Below are positions 44,239 through 53,075 of a stretch of DNA of 64,000 nt, piece by piece. This DNA is from DASYKS01 sp035995205 (GTDB lineage Bacteria; Acidobacteriota; Thermoanaerobaculia; Multivoradales; UBA5704). The stretch's first letter is position 1. The number at the start of each line of letters is the position of its first letter. The notes under the pieces are model-generated. The model was not told where the DNA came from and did no database searches. It was given only the letters and a program-made list of their open reading frames with translations. Location of the stretch: the NCBI GenBank assembly GCA_035995205.1, contig DASYKS010000011.1, positions 70,105 through 134,104 on the forward strand, written 5' to 3'. A program made the translations under genes and the position numbers.

Positions 44239-46721
44239 TCCACCATCGCCTCCGCGTCCTCCAGCTCCCCCAACCGCCGCCCGTATCCGTGCCTCTCGAT
44301 CAACAGCCGTGCCTCCGCGAGCGCTGCGCGATCTTTGAACATCCGCCCGCGGTAGAGCGCGACATCGGCGAGATACAGCGGCATCGGCCCGCGCGAAGCG
44401 ATCTCCTTCGCCTCGGCCAGGTCCGCCCGCGCGCCGGCTTCATCGCCCGCCACGAAACGAAGCCAGGCTCGGGTGAGGAGGCCACGAAGAAGATAGTCGT
44501 GGACTCCCGCGCGGCGGAGGCCGTCCACGGCCTGCTCGATCTCGGGTCTCGCGGCGGAGGCGGCAGTGCCTTCCAGGACCGACCGGTAGAGTGCCACCCG
44601 GCCAAGGGTCAGGAAACTGAACGCGATATCATAGAGACCGAGATGCTGTTTTTTCGCCCAATCGAGCGTCTGCCTCGCCCGCTCCTCGACCTCCTCCAGT
44701 TGGAAGTCCGTCGGCGTACCGGCGCCCGGCCTTTCCCCCCGACCCGCCGCCCGCTCGGCCTCCCCGAAGAGAAGGTCGCAGTATTGGAAGCCTGCAAGCG
44801 AGTAGAGCCGCGGGTAGCCGGGCTGCCTCTCGGCCTGCAGACGCTCCGCCTCGCGGAATAGAGCCCCCGCCTCCTCCCAATGGCCCGCCTGATGAAGGGC
44901 ATAGGCGTGCGTCGTGCGGAATGTCATCCGCAGGAAGGCATCCCCGCTGCGGTCCGCGAATGTCACGGACCGCTCGGCGTCCTCCACCGCGTCGGACACC
45001 TCGCCCAGCGTCAGCTCCAGCTCGCTGAGGTTGTTGGCACTCCTGGCGTCGTTCTCCCAGTCTTCCCTCCCCACCTCGAAGGGCAGCCTCTCCCGCATCA
45101 ACTCCACCGCCTCAGCCACCCGGCCCAGGGCGCGCAATTGAATCGCGGTCTCGTGGAATAGCCAGGCTTGAACGGCTTCAGGCAGTGCGGGTGAGATCGA
45201 CCGCCATGGCTCTTCGAAGAAACAGGCAAGCGCCCCGAGGTTCGATCCGAAGGCTCCCAGCTCCTTCCAGCTGTAGAAGCCGCCGTCCCCCGTGCCCCGA
45301 AGGATGCGGTCCCGGTAAATCCCGGCTCGCGCCTCCTCGTACCGCCCCGCCAGGCAACCGTGGACCACGGCCTGGTAGAGCGGCTGTAGGCCCTCGAGCG
45401 TGTCGGGGAATCGCTCCGTCGTGTCCCGCAGGTGCTCGAACAGACGGCCGTGCGCGGCGTGCCAGGCCTCCTTGTGCTTCTCGCGGAGCTGTTTGGCGAA
45501 GTACTCCCGGACAAGCGGGTGGGCGTCGAGGGCGCCGTCGTCGCGCTTCGACAGGAGCTTCCGATCGGCGAGCCTCGTGACCGCGAGGTTCCATTGCGCG
45601 TCCGAGATCCCCACGAGCGGCTCGGTCAGGCCGGGGATGACGGGATCGCGCCGCAGCGCCGCGATGCATCCGCGGTCCGCCGGGCGGTCGAACAGGCCGA
45701 GCAGGCGGAGGATGGCAAGCTGACGCTCGCCCGCTGCTTTTTCCCCACCCAGCCAGTTTTCGTACGCCGCGATCACCCGGAATGCTTGTCCGCCTCGCTC
45801 CTCCAGATCCGCCTCTTCGAGCTTCACCAGGTCCTTCTTCCGAACGTCCCCTCCGTGGGCGTCGCGCAGGTACGTGCCGAGCAGGTTGAGCGTGAGCGCG
45901 TGGCCTTTCACTTCCTCTACCAGATCTTCAAGCTCCTTCGCCGAGCCGGAGACGCCGAGGCTCTCGAGCAACGCCACGCCCGCGGCTTTGTCGAGTTGCT
46001 CCAACTCCCACTCCGGCGCCGTCGTCCCCCGGAAGCTCGCGAGGTTCGTCACGCTTTCCCGCGTCGTCACCACGCACAGCCCGGCGTTGCGTTGCGCGAG
46101 CCCCTTGAGCAGCGCTTCGAGCCCAGGGTCCTTGAGCTGCCCGGCCAGCGGGCTGGACGCCGGGTACTGGAGCGGCTCCAGACCGTCGAGGATCAGAAGC
46201 GCCCGCCGCTTCGCCACGAACTCCGCGAGTTTGCTCCCCTTGTCCCAGGCAGAGGTGGCGCTCGCCGCGATCGTCTCCCCCACCTCCCCGCCGAAGAACC
46301 GGAGCGCCTCGTTGACGAACGGCTCGCCGGTCGCGGCACCCTGCTCTTTGGTGCCCTGGCTGTAGAACGACCAATCGAAGTACGACGCCCCGTCGTAGTC
46401 CCGCGCCGCGAGCCGCCCGGCCCATTCGGCGATCAAGGAGGTCTTGCCAACTCCGCCGAAAGCGACGAGGGTGACGACGTGCGTTTTTGGGTCCGCCCAC
46501 GCGGTTTCGAGCTTGGCGATCTCGGCCTCGCGTCCGAAGAGCTTCTCGGCGGTGTGGGTCAGGCGGCTGGTGGCGATCTTCGGCGGGGTGGGGGGTGGGG
46601 GCGGTGCGGGGGGATAGTTATAGACATTGACATCCCCGGCAACACCTCCACCCACTGCAACGCCATGATCACCGGCAGTGACCTCGCGATTCGCGGACTC
46701 CTCGTTCTTTGGCTCGCTCAT
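44211..46721 (-). CDS. STAND NTPase with TPR-like C-terminus
   Basis: The 836-residue protein has a Gly-rich N-terminal strand-like segment (GVAVGGGVAGDVNVYNY) and a Pro-rich linker, as in several prokaryotic STAND proteins. An NB-ARC/NACHT-type ATPase follows: P-loop GGVGKTS at 89-95 and Walker B LLILDG at 175-180, then a winged-helix region around 370-420 and helical TPR-like repeats to the end. The last residues come from the adjacent palindrome. STAND proteins are regulators or immune-type sensors that oligomerise on ligand binding. No effector domain is recognised at the N-terminus. Palindromes on both sides suggest it is an inserted gene. Confidence 0.85.
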   Translation of the reverse strand: MSEPKNEESANREVTAGDHGVAVGGGVAGDVNVYNYPPAPPPPPTPPKIATSRLTHTAEKLFGREAEIAKLETAWADPKTHVVTLVAFGGVGKTSLIAEWAGRLAARDYDGASYFDWSFYSQGTKEQGAATGEPFVNEALRFFGGEVGETIAASATSAWDKGSKLAEFVAKRRALLILDGLEPLQYPASSPLAGQLKDPGLEALLKGLAQRNAGLCVVTTRESVTNLASFRGTTAPEWELEQLDKAAGVALLESLGVSGSAKELEDLVEEVKGHALTLNLLGTYLRDAHGGDVRKKDLVKLEEADLEERGGQAFRVIAAYENWLGGEKAAGERQLAILRLLGLFDRPADRGCIAALRRDPVIPGLTEPLVGISDAQWNLAVTRLADRKLLSKRDDGALDAHPLVREYFAKQLREKHKEAWHAAHGRLFEHLRDTTERFPDTLEGLQPLYQAVVHGCLAGRYEEARAGIYRDRILRGTGDGGFYSWKELGAFGSNLGALACFFEEPWRSISPALPEAVQAWLFHETAIQLRALGRVAEAVELMRERLPFEVGREDWENDARSANNLSELELTLGEVSDAVEDAERSVTFADRSGDAFLRMTFRTTHAYALHQAGHWEEAGALFREAERLQAERQPGYPRLYSLAGFQYCDLLFGEAERAAGRGERPGAGTPTDFQLEEVEERARQTLDWAKKQHLGLYDIAFSFLTLGRVALYRSVLEGTAASAARPEIEQAVDGLRRAGVHDYLLRGLLTRAWLRFVAGDEAGARADLAEAKEIASRGPMPLYLADVALYRGRMFKDRAALAEARLLIERHGYGRRLGELEDAEAMVDPGLQPGLT

Positions 46722-46732
46722 TCTTCGCTCTC

Positions 46733-46860
46733 GCGAGGGAATGAATTCCCTCGCTCCGTTACGTCGTCCCAGGTCCGCAAGCGTTAGAGGATCACGATCG
46801 ATCTTTCCAACACGTCCCGCAAGGGACGTCGTATTCGAGCGAGCGGTTTCAACCGCTCGC
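46733..46860. repeat. cluster of three near-perfect palindromes upstream of STAND gene
   Basis: Perfect stems: GCGAGGGAAT-GA-ATTCCCTCGC (46733-46754), ACGTCCC-GCAA-GGGACGT (46812-46829) and GCGAGCGGTT-TC-AACCGCTCGC (46839-46860). They lie in the 292-bp gap 46722-47013 between the divergent-tail STAND start and the Rieske stop, which also holds dispersed-repeat copy B and a CCTTCAGGCC element. The gap shows no gene. Confidence 0.85.
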
Positions 46861-46918
46861 AGGGCTCACGCTCGGAGGAGTTGGCTGAGCCTCAAGGATA
46901 TCGCTGAAACGCCGGCGA

Positions 46919-46984
46919 GACGCCGGCGGTCCCAGGACAAGCACACCCGAGGAGCAACTTCGCCAAGAGGCCGGCGGTCTCAGG
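46919..46984. repeat. dispersed repeat, copy B (48-bp period)
   Basis: GACGCCGGCGGTCCCAGG at 46919-46936, a 30-bp linker, then GAGGCCGGCGGTCTCAGG at 46967-46984. It differs from copy A (2443-2508) at only about four positions, with the same length and the same internal spacing. Confidence 0.9.
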
Positions 46985-47013
46985 GAGCGCGAGATCGATC
47001 CGAAGGCCGCCCT

Positions 47014-48147
47014 TCAGGCCCGCCGACGCAACGCCGCCCCCGCCGGCTCGGTTTCCATCGCCCGCAGGTACTGCCGGTCGAACGCCGCGAGCTGGCTTTC
47101 GAGCTCGGAGTAGGGACCCGGCTGCCAGGCGTTTGACGCGACGCCTTTGTAGGCGTTAGCGCACAGCTCCCAGTCCTGGCGGTTGGTGAGATCCCAGAAA
47201 TCGATCGCGGGTTGGGGATCGAAGCCGGGGGCGGTGAACGCTTGCGGGTGGAAGTACCAGTCGCAGTGGATGCGGGTACGACCGATCCCGAGCGACTGCG
47301 CGCGGTGGACCAGCACGTAGTCGGGCAGGAAGGACAGGAACGCGCTGGGGAAGACCGTGTAGTAGTAGACGCGCGCGGCTTGCTCGGGGGTAAGCCCGGG
47401 GAACGGCACGGCGCAGCGGGCGCCGCCGATGGTCATGCTCCCTTCCGGGTCGGTCATCCACATCGGCCCGCCGAGCACCGGCCCCTCGTCGAGGTCGTTC
47501 TCGGTATTGCGGTAGGGAGTCAGTTTGTTGAGGTGCGGATGGACCCCCGGACAGTGGTAACACTCGCTGTAGTTGTGGAAGAACAGTTTCCAGTTTGCTT
47601 CGACCTCGTACACGCTTTGGTGGACCGAGCGCAGCTCCGGCAGGTGCCACTCGGCGAACTTGCCAACCAGCCCCGGCAGCGCTTCGGCGAACGGCACCGG
47701 ATCGGCCGCGAGATTCACGAACAGCAGGCCCTGCCATTCGGCGAGCGCCACCGGCAGCAGCGACCAATCCCCTTTGTCGAAGCCCGGCACCTCGGTCATG
47801 TTCGGCGCCGCTCGCAGGGCGCCGTCCAGCCCGTAGGTCCAGGCGTGGTAGGGGCATTGGATCGCCTTCCCCAGCACGCCGCTCGGATCGCCGCAAAGGC
47901 GCGTGCCGCGATGACGGCAGAGGTTGTGGAACGCTCGGATCTCGCCATCCGTGCCGCGCACCACCATCACGCTCTCGCGGTCCAGCTCGAACAGGAAAAA
48001 GCTCCCCGACGAGCCGAGCTGCGAGACGTGCCCGGCGAGCAGCCAGGAGCGGTGGAAGATCCGCTCGCGTTCCAGCCGGAAGATCTCGTCGGACGAGAAG
48101 TACTCGCCGGATAGGGTGCGTTGGCCGAAGGAGGTTCTGGGTTTCAT
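47014..48147 (-). CDS. Rieske non-haem iron oxygenase, large subunit
   Basis: The 377-residue protein has the Rieske [2Fe-2S] ligands Cys77, His79, Cys98 and His101 (CRH...CPYH), and a mononuclear iron site with Glu195, His198 and His203 in NYSECYHCPGVH. It is of the ring-hydroxylating oxygenase alpha-subunit fold, and its length and neighbours fit the GbcA-like quaternary-amine monooxygenases. It would use O2 and an unseen reductase to hydroxylate a methyl or ring carbon. It is divergent from an aminomethyltransferase and two flavoproteins, which fits oxidative N-demethylation of glycine betaine or a similar compound; this is inference. Confidence 0.85.
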   Translation of the reverse strand: MKPRTSFGQRTLSGEYFSSDEIFRLERERIFHRSWLLAGHVSQLGSSGSFFLFELDRESVMVVRGTDGEIRAFHNLCRHRGTRLCGDPSGVLGKAIQCPYHAWTYGLDGALRAAPNMTEVPGFDKGDWSLLPVALAEWQGLLFVNLAADPVPFAEALPGLVGKFAEWHLPELRSVHQSVYEVEANWKLFFHNYSECYHCPGVHPHLNKLTPYRNTENDLDEGPVLGGPMWMTDPEGSMTIGGARCAVPFPGLTPEQAARVYYYTVFPSAFLSFLPDYVLVHRAQSLGIGRTRIHCDWYFHPQAFTAPGFDPQPAIDFWDLTNRQDWELCANAYKGVASNAWQPGPYSELESQLAAFDRQYLRAMETEPAGAALRRRA

Positions 48148-48215
48148 GGCGTCGGAAGTCTAGCGTAGGGGACCTCGTGGTAATCTCCCGGCGCCTTTTC
48201 GGACTCCCGAGACCT

Positions 48216-49409
48216 ATGCCGATCCCTTCGCCCTTTCACGAGCGCACGTCGCCCCTGTGTACCAGCTATCGCTGGAAAGACTGGGCGGGGTACTGCGCCG
48301 TTTCCAGCTACGACACCAGCCACGAGCGGGAGTATTTCGCGTTCCGCGAAGCGGCCGGGCTGCTCGACGTCACGCCCCTCTACAAGTACGAGGTGACGGG
48401 TAGGGATGCCGCGGCTCTCCTCGGCCGGATGATGGTGCGCGACGTCACCCAGCTCAAGGTCGGCCGGGTCGCCTACACCTGCTGGTGCGACGACGGCGGC
48501 AAGGTGGTCGACGACGGAACGGTCGCCCGGTTGGATGAGGATCACTATCGCGTGACCGCGGCTGATCCCACCCTCCATTGGCTGCATGCGCTCTCTCGCG
48601 GCTTCGACGTCGCGATCGAGGATTCGAGCGCGCGGCTCGCGGCGTTGGCGCTCCAGGGGCCGACCTCGCGCGACATCTTGAAGAGCGCCACCGACGCCGA
48701 TCTGGACAAGCTCAAATTCTTCGGCGTGACGAAGGCTCAGATGGGAGCTATCCCGGTTTGGATCAGCCGCACCGGCTACACCGGAGATCTCGGCTACGAG
48801 GTATGGGTCGACAACGATCAGGCGCTCGCCACTTGGGACGCGCTGATCGCGGCGGGCCGGCCGTACGGCATCGAACCCGCCGGCTTGGACGCGCTCGACG
48901 TGTCGCGGGTCGAGGCGGGATACGTGCTGCTCGGCAACGACTACTTCAGCGCTAAGAAGGTGGTCCTCGAATCGCGCAAGTCGACGCCGCACGAGCTGGG
49001 CTTCGGCTGGATGGTCGATTTGAACCGCGGTAACTTCATCGGCCGCGACGCCATCGCCGCGGAGGTGAAACGCGGCTCGATCTGGCAGCTGGTGGGCCTG
49101 GAAATCAGCTGGGAGGAGCTGGAGGCGCTCTACGCGAGCTTCAATCTGCCGCCCAGCCTGCCGGTAACCGCACGGCGCGATGCCCTCCCGGTCTACGCCG
49201 AGGATGGCCGGCAGATCGGCCAGGCGACCAGCCACACCTGGTCGCCGATCCTCAAGAAATATCTCGCCATCGCCTCGGTCCACCGCGGCTTCGAGACGCT
49301 CGGCGGCAAACTGCGCATCGAGCACACCGTCGAGTACGAGCGGCGCCAGGTCACGGCGACCGTCGCCAAGCTCCCCTTCTACGACCCCGAGAGGAAGCGC
49401 AAGCCGTGA
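48216..49409 (+). CDS. GcvT-like aminomethyltransferase family protein
   Basis: The 397-residue protein has the GcvT fold: VTPLYKYEVTGRDAAALL, ISRTGYTGDLGYEVWV and GLDALDVSRVEAGY, followed by a C-terminal domain. Such proteins transfer a one-carbon unit to tetrahydrofolate, and relatives act in dimethylglycine, sarcosine or O-/N-demethylation. ATG 48216 is the best start; the frame is open far upstream. It is the first gene of the divergent operon and overlaps the next gene (GTGA). Confidence 0.9.
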   Translation: MPIPSPFHERTSPLCTSYRWKDWAGYCAVSSYDTSHEREYFAFREAAGLLDVTPLYKYEVTGRDAAALLGRMMVRDVTQLKVGRVAYTCWCDDGGKVVDDGTVARLDEDHYRVTAADPTLHWLHALSRGFDVAIEDSSARLAALALQGPTSRDILKSATDADLDKLKFFGVTKAQMGAIPVWISRTGYTGDLGYEVWVDNDQALATWDALIAAGRPYGIEPAGLDALDVSRVEAGYVLLGNDYFSAKKVVLESRKSTPHELGFGWMVDLNRGNFIGRDAIAAEVKRGSIWQLVGLEISWEELEALYASFNLPPSLPVTARRDALPVYAEDGRQIGQATSHTWSPILKKYLAIASVHRGFETLGGKLRIEHTVEYERRQVTATVAKLPFYDPERKRKP

Positions 49410-50998
49410 GCGCCAAGAAATACGACGCCATCGTAGTGGGCGCCGGCCACAACGGCCTGATCTGCGCGGCCTATCTCGCCAAGGCGGGCCGGAAGGTGCT
49501 GGTGCTCGAACGGCGCCATCAGGTAGGCGGCGCCACGACCAGCGAAGAGATCTACCCCGGCTTCACCTACACCTGCTGCTCGTACGTGGTCTCGCTGCTG
49601 CGGCCGTGGATCATCCGCGACTTGGAGCTCCCGAAGTACGGCTACGAGATCCTGCCTCTGGAGTCGACGTTCACGCCGTTTCCCGACGGCCGCTACCTGA
49701 TGCGCGACAGCGATCCCGAGCGTACCCGCCGCTCGATCGCCAAGTTTTCGCCCAAGGACGCCGAGGTCTACAAGCGCTTCGGCCAGGAGATGGCCGAGCT
49801 GGGCCGGCTGATCAAGCCGTTGATCGACGACCCGGCGCCCGACCCGCTCTCCCGCGATCCGCGCGAGCTGCTGCGCCTCGGCCGCCTGGGCAAACAGTTG
49901 CGCGGCCAGGGCGACGAGTGGCTCTACGCGAACGTCAAGATGATGACGATGAGCGCGGTCGATTTCCTCTCGGAGCGCTTTGAGTGCGAAGAGCTGATCG
50001 CGCCGATGGCGATCTCGGGAATCATCGGCACGTTCCTCGGCATCCGCTCGCCCGGCACGGCGTACGTCCTCCTCCATCACTACATGGGCGAGATCGACGG
50101 CAGCTTCCGCGCCTGGGGCCTCCCGAAAGGCGGAACGGGAGCCATCGCGAACGCGATCGCCGCATCGGCCCGCGCGCTGGGGGTTGAGATCCGCACCGAG
50201 GCGCCCGTCGCGCATCTGCTGATGAAGGGCAACCAGGCGACCGGCGTGGTGCTCGAAAACGGCGACGAGATCCACGCCAGGGCCGTGGTCTCCGGGCTCG
50301 ATCCGCATCGCACGTTCCTAAAGCTGGTGGGCGAGGAGCACCTCGACCCCGAGATCACCCAGCAGGTCAAGCGCTTCAAGATGCGCGGCTCGTCGGGCAA
50401 AGTGAACCTGGCGCTCGACGGGCTGCCCGATCTCGCCTGCCTGCCCGGTCCCGGGCCGCAGCTCACCGGCGGCATCACGATCGCGCCGTCGATCGACTAT
50501 CTGGAGCGCGGCTACGACGAGGCGAAGTACGGCGCTTTCTCCAGGAAGCCGTTCATGGATGTCCTGATCCCGTCGCTCACCGATCCGACGGTCGCCCCTC
50601 CGGGCAAGCACACGATGTCGATCTTCGTCCAGTACGCGCCCTATCACCTCAAGGAAGGGGCGGCCGATTGGCCGAACCAGCGCGAGGCGTTCGGCGACGC
50701 GGTGATCGACACGCTGTCGGAGTACATGCCGAACCTGAAGGACCGGATCCTCCATCGCCAGGTGCTCTCCCCCTGGGATCTGGAGCAGATCTACGGCCTC
50801 ACCGAAGGGAACATCTTCCACGGCGAGCTGTCGCTCGAGCAGCTCGCGTTCCTTCGGCCCATGGCCGGCTGGAGCCGCTACAAGACGCCCGTCGACAACC
50901 TCTGGATGTGCGCCTCGGGAACCCACCCGGGAGGCGGCATCATGGGTGCGCCCGGAGCGCTGTGCGCCCGGACGATGCTCGGGAAGCGGGCCGTTTGA
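49406..50998 (+). CDS. PYROXD2-like FAD oxidoreductase, copy 1
   Basis: The 530-residue protein has the FAD-binding VVGAGHNGLICAAYLAKAG near residues 9-27 and VLVLERR, and the C-terminal GxxTHPGGGIMGAPG of the phytoene-desaturase/PYROXD2 group. It starts GTG, overlapping the methyltransferase stop. It probably oxidises an amine or C-C bond with FAD. In this cluster, oxidation of a demethylation intermediate is plausible. Shares fold and motifs with the next gene. Confidence 0.9.
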   Translation: MSAKKYDAIVVGAGHNGLICAAYLAKAGRKVLVLERRHQVGGATTSEEIYPGFTYTCCSYVVSLLRPWIIRDLELPKYGYEILPLESTFTPFPDGRYLMRDSDPERTRRSIAKFSPKDAEVYKRFGQEMAELGRLIKPLIDDPAPDPLSRDPRELLRLGRLGKQLRGQGDEWLYANVKMMTMSAVDFLSERFECEELIAPMAISGIIGTFLGIRSPGTAYVLLHHYMGEIDGSFRAWGLPKGGTGAIANAIAASARALGVEIRTEAPVAHLLMKGNQATGVVLENGDEIHARAVVSGLDPHRTFLKLVGEEHLDPEITQQVKRFKMRGSSGKVNLALDGLPDLACLPGPGPQLTGGITIAPSIDYLERGYDEAKYGAFSRKPFMDVLIPSLTDPTVAPPGKHTMSIFVQYAPYHLKEGAADWPNQREAFGDAVIDTLSEYMPNLKDRILHRQVLSPWDLEQIYGLTEGNIFHGELSLEQLAFLRPMAGWSRYKTPVDNLWMCASGTHPGGGIMGAPGALCARTMLGKRAV

Positions 50999-52548
50999 TG
51001 GCTACCCCGGCAAACACCGTGATCGTCATCGGTGCCGGCCCGAATGGCCTCGCGGCGGCGGCGCGGCTCGCCCAGGCGGGGAAGAAAGTCCTGGTCGTCG
51101 AACGCGCGGCGGCGGTGGGCGGCTTGTCCGCACGGCACGAGTTCCACCCCGGCTACGCGGTCGCCGGCATTCTCCATGACGAGGCGCTGCTCCCCCGCGC
51201 GGTGGCCGAGAAGCTCGGTCTCTCACGCCACGGTCTCAAGTTCCAGAAGGCTCCCGCGACCTACCTCGCCGAAGCGAGCGGCCCCGGACTGCTGCTCCCG
51301 AGCGACACGGCCGGAGCGGCCGAAGCGATCGGCCGGCGATCGGCCCACGACGCCAAGAGCTACACGGCGATGCGCGCGTTCCTCGATCGGATCACGCCGC
51401 TGTTCGCCTCGATCCTTTCCGAGCCCCCGCCCGCGATCTCCCCCGGCTCGGCCGGCGACCTCTGGCAGATCGCCAAGCGGGGACTCTCGCTGTTCCGGAT
51501 CGATCGGAAGGATCTCCTGGAGCTGGCGCGCGTGGCGCCGATGTGCGTCGCGGATTTCTTGAACGAAAAGTTTGAGACGCCGCTTCTGGTCGAGGCGCTC
51601 GCCGCCCCCGCGGTCGCCTCCACTTGGTCCGGCCCCTGGTCGGCCGGCACGATGACCAACTTCCTCCTCCGCGAATGCGCGGGGGGCGAAGCGATCGAAG
51701 GCGGACCGCCCGCGCTCATCGCGGCGCTGCTGGCCGCCGCCCGCGCCGCGGGAGCCGAGATCCGCACGGAGACGGAAGTCGCGCGCATCCGCTTGGAAAA
51801 CGGCAACGTCGCGGGCGTCACGCTCGCTTCCGGAGAGACGATCGACGCGAAGGTCGTCCTCTCCTCCGCTGATCCCAAAGGGACGATGCTCAAGCTGCTC
51901 GCCCCAGGAACGCTGCCGCTCAAGATCGAAGAAGAATTCATCAACCTGCGCGCCCGCGGCACCGCGGCGAAAGTCCATCTCGCGCTCTCCGGCCCCCTCG
52001 AATTGACCGGCAACGAAGGCCAGCTCGACGAGGCGATCCGCATCGGCGGAGGTCACGTCGACGACCTGGAGCGCGCCTTCGATGCGATCAAGTACCGCCA
52101 ATTCTCCGAACGGCCGAACCTGGAAATCCGCGTCCCCACGGTCGCCGATCCGAGCCTGGCCCCCGCCGGCCACCACACCGTCTCGATCCTCGCAAGCTTC
52201 GCCCCCTACAAGCTGGAAGGCGGCTGGACCGACGCCGCGCGTGAGCGCTTCGGAGGCGCCGTAATCGCCGTGCTCGAACAGCACGCCCCGAACCTCCGCA
52301 GCCGCATCGTGGCACGCGAAGTGCTCTCCCCCCTCGATCTGGAGACCCGCTTCGCCCTCACCGGAGGCCAACTCCACCACGGCGAAATCGCCCTCGACCA
52401 GCTCCTGATGATGCGCCCGGCGCCCTCCGCGCCGAGGTATAAGACGACGGTCCCCGGGCTGTTCTTGGGTGGAGCCGGAAGTCACCCAGGCGGCGGGGTG
52501 CGGATGACGGCGGGGGTTTTGGCGGCGGAGGCGGTGTTGGGGGGGTGA
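50998..52548 (+). CDS. PYROXD2-like FAD oxidoreductase, copy 2
   Basis: The 516-residue protein starts ATG 50998, one base overlapped with the preceding stop (TGATG). VIVIGAGPNGLAAAARL at residues 8-24, VLVVERAAAVGG and GAGSHPGGGVRMTAGVLAAEA are the FAD-binding and C-terminal motifs. It is a diverged paralogue of copy 1, and the pair may form a heteromer or catalyse successive steps. It ends the operon. Confidence 0.9.
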   Translation: MATPANTVIVIGAGPNGLAAAARLAQAGKKVLVVERAAAVGGLSARHEFHPGYAVAGILHDEALLPRAVAEKLGLSRHGLKFQKAPATYLAEASGPGLLLPSDTAGAAEAIGRRSAHDAKSYTAMRAFLDRITPLFASILSEPPPAISPGSAGDLWQIAKRGLSLFRIDRKDLLELARVAPMCVADFLNEKFETPLLVEALAAPAVASTWSGPWSAGTMTNFLLRECAGGEAIEGGPPALIAALLAAARAAGAEIRTETEVARIRLENGNVAGVTLASGETIDAKVVLSSADPKGTMLKLLAPGTLPLKIEEEFINLRARGTAAKVHLALSGPLELTGNEGQLDEAIRIGGGHVDDLERAFDAIKYRQFSERPNLEIRVPTVADPSLAPAGHHTVSILASFAPYKLEGGWTDAARERFGGAVIAVLEQHAPNLRSRIVAREVLSPLDLETRFALTGGQLHHGEIALDQLLMMRPAPSAPRYKTTVPGLFLGGAGSHPGGGVRMTAGVLAAEAVLGG

Positions 52549-52622
52549 GCTGAACGGGAGGTCTGCTCTCTGGTCCCCCGATTGGAATGCCGCTAGACTG
52601 CTCCTCGATAGGAGGAGGTTCC

Positions 52623-53075
52623 ATGTCCCGCTTTGACTATTCCCTCTATGACCGCTTTGGCCAGCTCGCCGCTTTGGTCGAGGTAAAGAGCGTGTATGGC
52701 AGATCGGCGGAATGGGCCTCGCAGCTGCGGCGTAATCTCCTGGCGCGTGGAGAGATTCCTGGCGTCGCATTTCTCTTGATCGTGACTCCCGAACGGGTTT
52801 TCCTGTGGAAGGAAGCCTCAGCCGCGGATCCGCTCGCCCCGCCCGACTACCAGATCGACGCCGATCCGCTCTTTCGTCCCTATTTGCCGAAGTCAGGCCC
52901 GGCGGCTGAGCGTCGAGCTGTAGGTGGCCAGGCTTTCGAGCTGGTCGTCTTCGCCTGGTTGAGTGACCTGATGAGGGACACGGACGAGCCGGCGCACAAC
53001 CCGGCTACATTAGCGGACTCAGGCTTCCCCGATGCGGTGCGGCAAGGCCGGATCGAATACCAAGAAGCAGCGTGA
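52623..53075 (+). CDS. small VEVK-motif protein, PD-(D/E)xK nuclease-like
   Basis: The 150-residue protein starts ATG 52623 behind GGAGGAGG. The segment YDRFGQLAALVEVKSVYG resembles the D-x(n)-ExK core of the restriction-endonuclease fold, followed by a helix (QLRRNLLARG) and VAFLLIVTPERVFLWKEA. The C-terminal part (GQAFELVVFAWLSDLMR) is helical. I recall similar proteins in other bacteria but cannot name the family. It overlaps the PIN gene (GTGA), so the two are coupled. Its role is unknown: a partner/antitoxin or a nuclease are the options. Confidence 0.65.
   Translation: MSRFDYSLYDRFGQLAALVEVKSVYGRSAEWASQLRRNLLARGEIPGVAFLLIVTPERVFLWKEASAADPLAPPDYQIDADPLFRPYLPKSGPAAERRAVGGQAFELVVFAWLSDLMRDTDEPAHNPATLADSGFPDAVRQGRIEYQEAA

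Noticed and set aside
44211..46721. STAND gene as an AfsR/SARP-type regulator
   Set aside because: No OmpR-like DNA-binding domain is seen at the N-terminus, which is Gly- and Pro-rich instead.
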